A stretch of DNA of 12,095 nucleotides. Source: Chalciporus piperatus (Eukaryota > Basidiomycota > Agaricomycetes > Boletales > Boletaceae). Below the pieces are notes generated by a model, which did not search any database, was not told where the DNA came from, and was given only the letters and a program-made list of their open reading frames with translations. This document shows, piece after piece, positions 1-7,097 of this stretch. Made by a program: the position numbers and the translations under genes. The DNA lies in NCBI GenBank assembly GCA_038093975.1, contig JBBPTG010000459.1, forward strand, positions 1 through 12,095, given 5' to 3'. Numbering within the stretch: the stretch's first letter is position 1; each line of letters begins with the position of its first letter.

Positions 1-342
1 ATGTTATTAAACCGAATCATATTTAAATCATCATTTGCATCATGGATTTTACATCACCTTGGTTGCATTTTGGTTGCATTTTGTTTTACTGCGACTATAG
101 CAGCTTTTATCATAGCGCAATTCGTTCTTCGCTACCATAATTTGGAATTTCGGGATCGTGGGAGGTCGTGGAGGTCGAGGGGAGTACCATGTAGTGGTGA
201 AATTTCTGTAAAACTTCGTTCAGACTTGAAAGCAGTGTAACTTGCAAACGGTGAAAGTGATGCAGCGATTGGATGCGAGGAAGCCGGTACAAGTACAATG
301 CTGGGGGGAAAACAGTAGCAGTGAGAAAATGCCCTCAGGGTC
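1..342. other. No supportable gene; 3' flank of POP4
   Basis: Short frames are open on both strands. The frame from position 1 is hydrophobic only because the DNA is T-rich, and none resembles a known family. A GGT/CGT-rich stretch near 150-185 would read as a short RGG-like tail on the plus strand, but no upstream exon can be joined to it. The stretch is best taken as the 3' flank of the minus-strand POP4 gene, possibly with the end of another gene cut by the window edge. Confidence 0.4.
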
Positions 343-1381
343 CTATAGCTCTATCGTCTCTTTGGCCTTGAACTTCCTATTAGAGCGATCCGCAGAGCGG
401 AAACAGAACTGGTTTCCATATAGATCAAATTCGATATAAGGCTTATCGAGTACGGTGAACGTCTCTGGCGGTCTGTGTAGTACCTGGGTAAGGTCCTGCC
501 CGGACGCCGAAGGTAAAAGCGTGGTGTAGAGAGGGACGGCAAGTGCAAAGATGGAGTTTTGTTTAGGCACGACTATTTGTCCCAAACGTGAGAGAAGGTA
601 AGAGGAGTGGGTGAGAATACGAACGTTTTAGTTGGTCTTCGCGAGTGATGATCTTAAACGCGTTCTCAGTCTCGTGAATGACGATTCCTGATAGACCGAC
701 GAGACATGGATTCCGGCTCTGACGAACTATGATCAAGGGGTAAGTTGCACGTGAAAATGCGCAGCAGGTATGATTACCTGTGAGCAGCGACCCATTCAGG
801 TCCGATTTCACGAGTTTCACATGCATGGACGAGGAACTAGGCATCTTGCCCTCGTGAGACGAAGAAGCATGATCAGGGGCAGCAAGCCCCAATAGCTCTG
901 ACATGTACCCCATCCAGAGCTGATGCAAGGGAACGAACAGATTGAATCTACGACATCCCTCGTGAACAGATCCATCGAGTCAAGAAACGGGAAGCGCACT
1001 TTGTGGCTTCTTTCTCCAACTTCCAAAGTCCTTTGGATTCGACCGCGTTTCTCCCTAAAGCTTTGAGCTTCTTTCTGTCCTTCTCAGCTTGTTTTCGAGC
1101 TTGCTTCGCCGCACGTTCTTTCTTGGCTCTGCTTTCCCGAACCGGATTTTCGAGTATTACATGACGGCCTTTGACGCGATTTTCGTATATCCCAGCGCGG
1201 TCCGATGACAATGTGAGTGACTGTCGAACGTACGTTGGCGTGAAGGGTTCTTCCGTAGTCAGCTTGAAACGTTGATTCTATGCAACGGTAAGCGTGCAGA
1301 CTAGGGTTGAAACTGAACCCAGACCTTTCCATCGACGATTGATCTGTAGGGGTCCACTGGATTTTGTTGGTTTGTCGTCAT
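343..1381 (-). CDS. POP4: RNase P/MRP protein subunit p29 (POP4/Rpp29 family), five exons
   Basis: Subunit of nuclear RNase P and RNase MRP, which mature tRNA 5' ends and process pre-rRNA; it binds the RNA through an Sm-like fold. Exons in transcript order are 1381-1325, 1277-1000, 947-778, 726-625 and 572-343. All introns are GT..AG, 47, 52, 51 and 52 nt long, in phases 0, 2, 1 and 1. The joined frame gives 278 residues; yeast Pop4 is of similar size and human POP4 shorter. Seen in the protein: a PFTPTYV segment at 30-36, a very basic helix-like stretch at about 65-95 (RESRAKKERAAK onward), LWMGYMSELLGL near 122-133, the family signature GIVIHETENAF at 182-192, and a C-terminus (about 251-278) with FDLYGNQF, RSADRS and a final KETIEL. 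The start is the first ATG in frame. Intron 1 has a weak donor (GTCTGG) but a good CTTAC branch site. The 51-nt third intron is stop-free, so retention would not shift the frame. The exon phases close exactly, so I am confident in the family and structure and less so in exon 1. Confidence 0.93.
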
Positions 1382-1775
1382 CGGAGAAGGTGATTGAGAC
1401 TATGTAACGGTTGGGAGTCACGCGGCCGCCCGAGTCTTAGCTGTCAGCTTACGAGGTCTTATCTTACTCATCACGTCTACTCGTCGTATATAAGGACCCG
1501 CCTGTAACTTCTTCTCCATCACAAAAATTGTGAAACTCGAATATACTTATACATGGGCAAGTATTGTCGTACAAGGATTGGAATCTACATGTCGCGTGAG
1601 CTCCCCGAGGTCCAGTATATATGACAAAAGCTAGGAACTCAAACTTCAAATATAACAATATAATGCATGTAATGTCCTCTCAGACACCATCTACTGATAC
1701 GAAATTGCTCACTGCTTAATCATACGACTATGAATATATATGATCATACACAACCATGTATTGCATTGTAATCAA
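1382..1775. other. Gene-free stretch upstream of POP4
   Basis: The part next to POP4 is CT-rich on the minus strand just before the ATG, as is common in fungal 5' leaders, and probably contains its promoter. The rest becomes AT-rich from about 1530 and carries no frame with recognisable protein. A plus-strand TATA motif is listed separately. Confidence 0.4.
1487..1495 (+). promoter_or_regulatory. TATA-box-like motif
   Basis: TATATAAGG matches a TATA box on the plus strand, followed by a pyrimidine-rich stretch. The next ATG (1553) opens only a 23-codon frame and no plus-strand gene is recognised downstream, so a functional promoter here is unproven. Confidence 0.2.
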
Positions 1776-1904
1776 TTAATCAGTTACAGGGGCAGACGAG
1801 TGATATCTAATGGTGGGAATATGGAGTTCAGTGGAATCTGTTCTGGTAGGAGTGTAGTTTTTCAAGGCCTCAGTGGCGAAGTCGAAGAAAAAATCAGTAC
1901 TCAC

Positions 1905-1996
1905 CATCATCCTTGGTACTGGGCACATGTGTGCCGTGTCCGTGTCGTCCCCAATCTCCATCCCGACACACGGGTCCGAAAACCCAATGACGAGGC
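1905..1996 (-). other. Exon-like island, unrecognised
   Basis: On the minus strand this 92-nt open segment is bounded by a pyrimidine-rich acceptor (CTCTCGCGCAG) and a strong donor (GTGAGT). One frame reads with good protein composition, including GFSDPCVGMEIGDD and AHMCPVPRMM. I could not connect it convincingly to other exons or to a family. The plus strand is also open here, so strand and coding status are uncertain. Confidence 0.22.
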
Positions 1997-2204
1997 CTGC
2001 GCGAGAGGTGAGTACAAATACCTGTAAATTAACCCAAAAGCCCTATATTCGCAATCAGTAGAGGGGAGAAAAAGGTCAGTAAGTAGCAAGGTCGCGCATA
2101 CTCGCGAGGCTGCAGACGTTGAGGCACACGGATCACACATGTGCCCGGTGGCCAAACTCGTGGCGAGCACATCGAACGCGAACAAGTCTATCCAATCCAA
2201 CGAA

Positions 2205-2500
2205 GTGCATCGCGCCAACTCGGGGGCTACAACGTCTCATTCGCTCGGGAATCCATCCAGGGCCAGGGGGAGTTGAATCTTCACCCACACTCGCAGCGGT
2301 CACCTTGGGGCCAGACGGAATCGAGAAACACCACTATGGAGTGGCGTCGTACCAACTCGCGGGCTCCCTCGGGAATTTTGTACCATGGAGCATCCTATCT
2401 TCACACGCACTCGCGGCGGGCACCTTCAGGAAAGAAACGTCGCCGAGGTGCGTCGTGCCGACTTGCGGGCTACAATGTATCACTCAGGAATGTAACCCGA
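2205..2500. repeat. Diverged tandem duplication, unit about 110-140 bp
   Basis: The block at 2281-2306 (tcacccacactcgcagcgg...) recurs at 2401-2426 with few changes. A CAACTCGCGGGCTCC-like block recurs near 2214-2230, 2352-2366 and 2459-2472. Read on the minus strand in one frame, the copies share a KVPAAS / KVTAAS core followed by ED, separated by a stop, which suggests an old duplicated exon or repeat protein. Function is unknown. The rest of 1997-2541 shows nothing recognisable. Confidence 0.45.
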
Positions 2501-2541
2501 ATGAGCCCAAAGTCAGTGGAGATGATGAGTAAACCTGAACG

Positions 2542-2885
2542 TTAGGCGGCACATACATACTGCCAGTTTTGCTTGTTCGGTGACTGTGAGGTAGTCAGGG
2601 ACTCGGATCTCGGGGCTCGGGCGCATATACTCAATATATGCATGCATACACACACTTATAATATGAGAAACTTACCCTCCGTGCGCTTTCGGCCAAACTG
2701 GAGGACATTTGGGATCGCCCGAGTCCGTTCTTGCTGGCGTTATCTTCAAGTTGTGATATTATCTGCGTGATCTTGATTAACTTGTCAACATTGAACCAGA
2801 TCGTAAGACGCACTGTTGTGGGTCGATCTACCACAGAGGATTCATCTTCGTCCGGGCTGCGGATGCATTGTTCTAGTTTGCGCAT
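2542..2885 (-). CDS. Possible small spliced protein, 66 residues, unrecognised
   Basis: The model has three exons: 2885-2814, 2762-2676 and 2583-2542. The ATG follows a pyrimidine-rich leader and the context CCACC. Intron 1 (51 nt) has donor GTGCGT and is stop-free, so a retained form is equally open. Intron 2 (92 nt) has the strong donor GTAAGT and an acceptor preceded by a CTGAC branch site. All junctions are phase 0. The product begins MRKLEQCIRSPDEDESS, is acidic and serine-rich, and lacks a signal peptide or membrane segment. I recognise no domain. The last exon codes only 13 residues (ending YVCAA), so the true gene may continue with different 3' exons. Splice-site quality is the main evidence; homology is unknown. 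Confidence 0.33.
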
Positions 2886-2910
2886 GGTGGTGGTAAGAGA
2901 TGGAGGTGTT

Positions 2911-2941
2911 GAGCGAGAGTTGAGCGAGAGTTGAGCGAGAG
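2911..2941. repeat. 11-bp microsatellite, nearly three copies
   Basis: The unit gagcgagagtt occurs twice in full and once in part, immediately upstream of the candidate start codon at 2885. On the minus strand it supplies a CT-rich leader. Confidence 0.85.
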
Positions 2942-3540
2942 AAGACAAGATTAGGTATCGTGGGAAAACCTCTGAACCCTATGTACTACGACGTGCGCTA
3001 AGGTAGTCCGCTATTAGTATCAGCTCAGTAAGTAGTCACGGTACTAATAGCTGAGGGCAAAATAAGGATTGGGTAGGGTGCATTTTCATTTTTATTACAC
3101 ACAATATATTGCAATACATGCTACAGTACAGTTCGCACTCGATGAAAGTATTGAGGACAGCACGTCGAATGAATGACCGAGTTCTCTCCGATGACATGTA
3201 TTGTCCTATTTTGGTCAGCCGGCGGTGAGATACCGTGTTTGGGCATGTTATGATTCTGCTATTTTTGTGATGTCCTCAGTCAATCCAGTAGGACTTACAC
3301 CCGTCTGTTCTCTTGTTTGATTCTTTGTGGGACTTCATTACTGCTTCGGTAGTCTGAGGTTACATCTTTTTGACGGTACCAAGTACCTTATCTTTACTTC
3401 TTTATCTTTTCGTCGATAATCGATTTGACCTAACGGGATAGGCCCTCCCGGACCGTCAATCGACCCTTCGACACCCATCGTATCAACAACATCAGCAATC
3501 AACTTTATCTACTATCCAAACTAAAAAACCGATCTTCGAC
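2942..3540. other. 5' flank of the Gag gene
   Basis: No gene seen. The last 200 bp before the Gag ATG are CT/CA-rich, like a fungal 5' leader. I looked for an LTR by comparing this stretch with 6529-7090 and found no shared block, and I cannot identify a tRNA primer-binding site. A small inverted repeat sits at 3011-3050. Confidence 0.4.
3011..3055. repeat. Short inverted repeat
   Basis: CTATTAGTA at 3011-3019 is the exact reverse complement of TACTAATAG at 3042-3050. CTCAG in the loop (3024-3028) is complementary to CTGAG at 3051-3055 directly after the second arm. In RNA the two pairings would form a pseudoknot-like fold; no function is known. Confidence 0.5.
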
Positions 3541-6276
3541 ATGTCTAGGTACAACCTACGCAGCGCAGCTCCCCGCAACATCGCTACTCGCCCGAGATGT
3601 CGGGCTAATAGTGAGTCTTCTCCCTTGGCACCCCTTCCTATCACACCTCCTGGACTCGGACTACCCAGTCCTCGAGTCGGGGAAGGGCTGGCCGACGCGT
3701 CGCGTTTATTCAGCGATGTCGTCGCCGCCAGAACGCCGACCCCACCGCCATCGGTGGCTGGAAGCGAGAATGATCCGGGCGATCCTGTTGCATTGTCAAC
3801 CGTGTCCGTAGATCAGAATATACCAAATTACATTACCTCTTCGCGAGTGATACCTGGAGGCTTCCAGACGAGCCCTGCTGCAGACGAGCAGGAAGAATGG
3901 TCAACCGTACAGCGCCGAAAGAAATGCGCTACTGTCACTAGTATCTCTGAACACGAACGAGTCCCGCTGTCGCCAGCGTCGACTGTTCGCATGGCTGAAC
4001 GAAGCCTAAGTGTCAATGACCAACGCCGGATGGCTAAGCGTAGCCATGCCGAGGCAACCGCTCGCGATGATGCAAGCGACAGCACCTCAGTGCCTGACGA
4101 CGAGATCGTCGACAAAGGAAAGGGAATTGACCCCAGGAACTGGGGCCAACTCAGTGTTGAGCCAGATGACGTCGATATCGATCGTCAGCGAGCTGAGCTG
4201 GTGTACTGGGCACAACACGAAAATGCGAATGCCCAGGCGGGACCTTCTCGATCCGCGCTTGCCAATGTACATCCCGAGTCGTCTGATACCAACGACGGAT
4301 CATACTCGCTGCCTGAGCCCAGGCGAGAGAAACCTCGTAAGAAGAGCAAACGGCGGGGGTCCAGAGTACGACACTCTGACATGAATAACGGAACCCCGCG
4401 AGGGCGCCAGCCGCTCGAGGCTAGCACCCCAAATCCTATCAAGAAGTTGATCAGTAACGCTTTGGACTCCAAGAAAAGGAAACCAAGGACATCTACAGTT
4501 CGGGTAATTGAGCCCTCACAGCAAATAGCGCCCGGAAGCTACCTTGGGCGAGCACTGGGTCAGATTCCGCAAACCATACCGAACCGGAGCTATTCAAGCC
4601 GAAGAGTGAGACATCGAGACGACCCGTCCGACTCCTCAGAATCCAGCAATGATAGTAGCGACTCGGAAGAGTCTACCACTACCTCTAGCGAGGATAGTTC
4701 ATCATCGGAATCGTCGAGCTCGTCTAGCTCTTCAAGCGACTATCATTGTAGGAGGGGACATCGATCTGATAAACGGCGTAAGCACCACGGTTCAGGGCAT
4801 CAGAAACAGGCCCATCGCAGAAAATCGACTGCTGCAGGCTATGGGAAGTTGAAGCCCATTCCGCCCAACAAGTACAATGGTGCGCCTGATTCACGAGCGT
4901 TCAAGTTTCACCGCTTCGTGACAGAGGGGACCGCCTATGTCAAGACTGGGCAAGTTAGAAAGCGGGACCAGGTCTTCGTCTTGTCTCATTCGTTGTCCGA
5001 CAAAGCGCACGAATTCTATATCCAGGAAGTAGCTGGAAATCCATATACCTGGTGTCTGAAGGACTTCTTCCTTCAGATGTTTAATCATTGCTTTCCAATT
5101 GATTTCAGAACTAAGCAGCGCGAAATGCTGCGACGTACCTTTCAGAACGAGCGAACAGTTCGCGAATATGTCTCCCACCTCACCGAGCTGTGGAACCTGA
5201 TCGGTGATGTTAACGAGCGCGACCAAGTAATGAAACTTTGGTTTGGATTCGCGACCTATATCCAGAGCGAGTTGTGGAAGGACAGACTTAACCCAGAGAA
5301 ATCTACTTTGCGTGAGGTAATAGCTGCTGCCGAAGTAATCGAGATCGCTCACTCAGTAGCGTCTGGCCGAGGCGAACGCAGGGAGAAGCTGAGGAATCGC
5401 CAAGGGGGAAAATCCGCCTTAGCTCGACCTGCCGCGCCTACTACGGCTCCTCCTAACAGAGAGTCAGTCAACCATAATGCACGTGCTCCACAGCGGGGGC
5501 AACACTCCGTGCGAGGAGGGTTTAGGGGACGTCGGAATGACGGCCGACCGAGCGGTGCGAGTCATACTCGAGGAGCGAAACCTGGGACTCGAGTTAGTGA
5601 TCAGTTCGCGTTAAGCAAGGAAGAGCACGACCGACGAGTGGCCGAACGCCTGTGCTTCAAGTGTGCAGAGCCAGGACACCTATCCAACGCATGTCCTAAG
5701 GGGAGGACTGTGACAGGGGGATCGAGCTCACGGCCTCCTGGAGTAACGGCCTTCAGCGTATCGGTTGGGGACAATACCGCTGCGCTTGAAGCGTTAGCAG
5801 CGGCTACCGAGTCAATTGATACCCTGACATTAGGATCAGTGCGTCTTGAGGATGACACAGGACGGCCAGAGTACATTACTGAACCAGGACGGATCGGAGA
5901 ACCGTTGGGGCTGCGTGCTTGCGAGGTTCTGTGGAAGACCGCGCCATTTCCGGGTGACGATGCTTCTAACCCTGGAGTGTACTATCGTGACCGATTCACG
6001 GTTAGTCGGACATCGCCTACTCACCACGTTGTCAGCGATAGCACGAGGGGGGTAATCCAAGAGTGGGAAACCCTTATAGAGACACGACTGTTGCTGAACC
6101 GGGACTTTCGCATCGGCGATTGGTATGCTAAGCAAATGGTTATCAAAGGATATGGGACCGATACCGAACGGCGGCCCAGACATCGAGACTATCCAATGGC
6201 GGCGCCTGTCGCTCAGCGGATTGGACAAGTTTTGATGGATGCCTACGACCATGAGTGGGTCATCAGTAGCGATTGA
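3541..6276 (+). CDS. gag: Retrotransposon Gag protein (Ty3-type) with CCHC zinc knuckle, truncated by TGA
   Basis: Structural protein of an LTR-type retroelement: it packages element RNA into cytoplasmic particles and contacts RNA with its zinc knuckle. The 911 residues begin MSRYNLRS and run through a long disordered N-terminal half, with a serine/acid tract at about 361-400 followed by a His/Lys/Arg-rich segment. A Retrotrans_gag-type domain spans about 436-613, with YTW at 502-504, FFLQMFNHCFP near 509-519 and REYVSHL at 541-547. An arginine/glycine-rich linker follows (about 609-690), then the CX2CX4HX4C knuckle at C705, C708, H713 and C718. The C-terminal part carries a module running from RF at 818-819 to WY at 861-862. 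No protease, reverse transcriptase or integrase follows on either strand. The frame continues after the TGA, so the native protein was probably about 84 residues longer. Calling it Gag is secure; whether it is a live element, a decayed one or a domesticated gene is not. Confidence 0.92.
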   Translation: MSRYNLRSAAPRNIATRPRCRANSESSPLAPLPITPPGLGLPSPRVGEGLADASRLFSDVVAARTPTPPPSVAGSENDPGDPVALSTVSVDQNIPNYITSSRVIPGGFQTSPAADEQEEWSTVQRRKKCATVTSISEHERVPLSPASTVRMAERSLSVNDQRRMAKRSHAEATARDDASDSTSVPDDEIVDKGKGIDPRNWGQLSVEPDDVDIDRQRAELVYWAQHENANAQAGPSRSALANVHPESSDTNDGSYSLPEPRREKPRKKSKRRGSRVRHSDMNNGTPRGRQPLEASTPNPIKKLISNALDSKKRKPRTSTVRVIEPSQQIAPGSYLGRALGQIPQTIPNRSYSSRRVRHRDDPSDSSESSNDSSDSEESTTTSSEDSSSSESSSSSSSSSDYHCRRGHRSDKRRKHHGSGHQKQAHRRKSTAAGYGKLKPIPPNKYNGAPDSRAFKFHRFVTEGTAYVKTGQVRKRDQVFVLSHSLSDKAHEFYIQEVAGNPYTWCLKDFFLQMFNHCFPIDFRTKQREMLRRTFQNERTVREYVSHLTELWNLIGDVNERDQVMKLWFGFATYIQSELWKDRLNPEKSTLREVIAAAEVIEIAHSVASGRGERREKLRNRQGGKSALARPAAPTTAPPNRESVNHNARAPQRGQHSVRGGFRGRRNDGRPSGASHTRGAKPGTRVSDQFALSKEEHDRRVAERLCFKCAEPGHLSNACPKGRTVTGGSSSRPPGVTAFSVSVGDNTAALEALAAATESIDTLTLGSVRLEDDTGRPEYITEPGRIGEPLGLRACEVLWKTAPFPGDDASNPGVYYRDRFTVSRTSPTHHVVSDSTRGVIQEWETLIETRLLLNRDFRIGDWYAKQMVIKGYGTDTERRPRHRDYPMAAPVAQRIGQVLMDAYDHEWVISSD

Positions 6277-6528
6277 GCACCGCGCTTTGACTGCTTCACG
6301 GTGGAAGAAGGGAAAAACTACTGGTTCCACATACGCGACGAATGGACACACCTGTCGTGTGAATTGCCCCTCGAATTAGCATTAACCCAGAGCCTTGACT
6401 TGGTAAACTGGTATCGGGTGTCAGCTATCCGGCGGGACTTAGCGCTGCGACGGGAGCTCTTGGAGCAAAGCACCGACTGTTACGATCACTCATTCTTTCC
6501 TTCCCTACTACCTTGTACTAAGTCCTAG
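6277..6528 (+). pseudogene. In-frame Gag C-terminal extension beyond a single TGA
   Basis: The Gag frame stays open for 83 codons after the TGA at 6274-6276 and ends with TAG at 6526-6528. Its start repeats the architecture of the preceding module. RF lies at virtual residues 915-916 and WY at 957-958, an interval of 42 against 43 in module 1 (818-819 to 861-862). Both have FTV or RFTV at the front and an L-rich turn before the WY (LLLNRDFRIGDWY against LALTQSLDLVNWY). This strongly suggests that the extension was once translated and that the TGA is a secondary nonsense change, or else is read through. Confidence 0.7.
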
Positions 6529-6627
6529 TCGCTGGTTCGAGTCCTGCCTAGGCCTCCCATTTCTTGCCTTACTTTAGTCAGCGAACATTCTTTAATGTTC
6601 TTTCACCTTCCACGCTTCATCATCGCT

Positions 6628-6709
6628 GACTCGTATGCTTACCGAGCATGACTCATTCTTATTCGTCATGACTTGTTCTTACGTATTCTGACTTGTTCTA
6701 TGCCTGCCC
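6628..6709 (+). repeat. Four imperfect 20-22 bp repeats upstream of a TATA box
   Basis: Copies start with GACTC/GACTT at 6628, 6650, 6670 and 6690. The last two share gacttgttct. They end about 20 bp before a TATA box, an arrangement like the enhancer repeats in the U3 region of an LTR. That role is inference. Confidence 0.55.
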
Positions 6710-6727
6710 TTAACTCATTTCTTCACT

Positions 6728-6735
6728 TATATAAA
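6728..6735 (+). promoter_or_regulatory. TATA box
   Basis: TATATAAA on the plus strand, 200 bp after the extended Gag frame ends and just after the 20-bp repeats. If this stretch is a 3' LTR, the box would be its U3 promoter. There is no downstream gene for it to serve. Confidence 0.4.
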
Positions 6736-7097
6736 CCCTCGAGTTTCCTCCTGTAACCCTAACTTAGACCTACGCAATCTAGCTTGGTCATTCCTTGCTT
6801 CCCTTGAACCCTCTGAGAGTCACCGTCCCACTCTTGAACGGACGCTAGGCCTTAACGTGGACATCCCATCGTTAGGCTACCTTTGAAACCCTTGTCCTTG
6901 ACTAGGCCTTTGCGTCTACGCTTTGACCTACCCGGTACAAGCGTAACAAAAGGTCTAAGTTACCCCTGAAGGCTACCTTCGCTGTAGACCTCCGAGCCCA
7001 TTCAGCTCGTTAGGCCGTACAGCAAGGCCAGCCGATCGCCAATTAGGCCGTGCTCTACTGGCCGGCTAACGATTGGCCGCTGGTGTATGATCACCTA

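Larger units (their letters stand above)
6529..7097. other. Gene-free 3' flank of Gag, possible LTR remnant
   Basis: No coding signal and no pol gene. The first 200 bp are T/C-rich and contain promoter-like repeats and a TATA box, listed separately. From about 6845 the sequence has scattered TTAGGCC/CTAGGCC words. One imperfect duplication lies at about 7011-7078 (each copy begins ttaggccgt and ends near gccaa or ggcc), leading into the diverged edge of the 33-bp array. Confidence 0.4.

Noticed and set aside
1..240. A 79-codon frame starting at base 1
   Set aside because: It is hydrophobic only through T-rich sequence, its end shifts to an unrelated Arg-rich composition, and it begins at the window edge by chance.
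563..928. Separate genes for the individual minus-strand frames at 343-1332
   Set aside because: They join through GT..AG introns with consistent phases into one POP4 protein; the intron-internal residues match no family position.
6531..6547. tRNA T-arm-like GCTGGTTCGAGTCCTGC
   Set aside because: No matching acceptor stem, D-arm or anticodon arm lies upstream, and the T-stem has a mismatch.
3100..7000. A pair of LTRs flanking Gag
   Set aside because: Comparing the two flanks by eye gave no shared block, and no primer-binding site was recognised.
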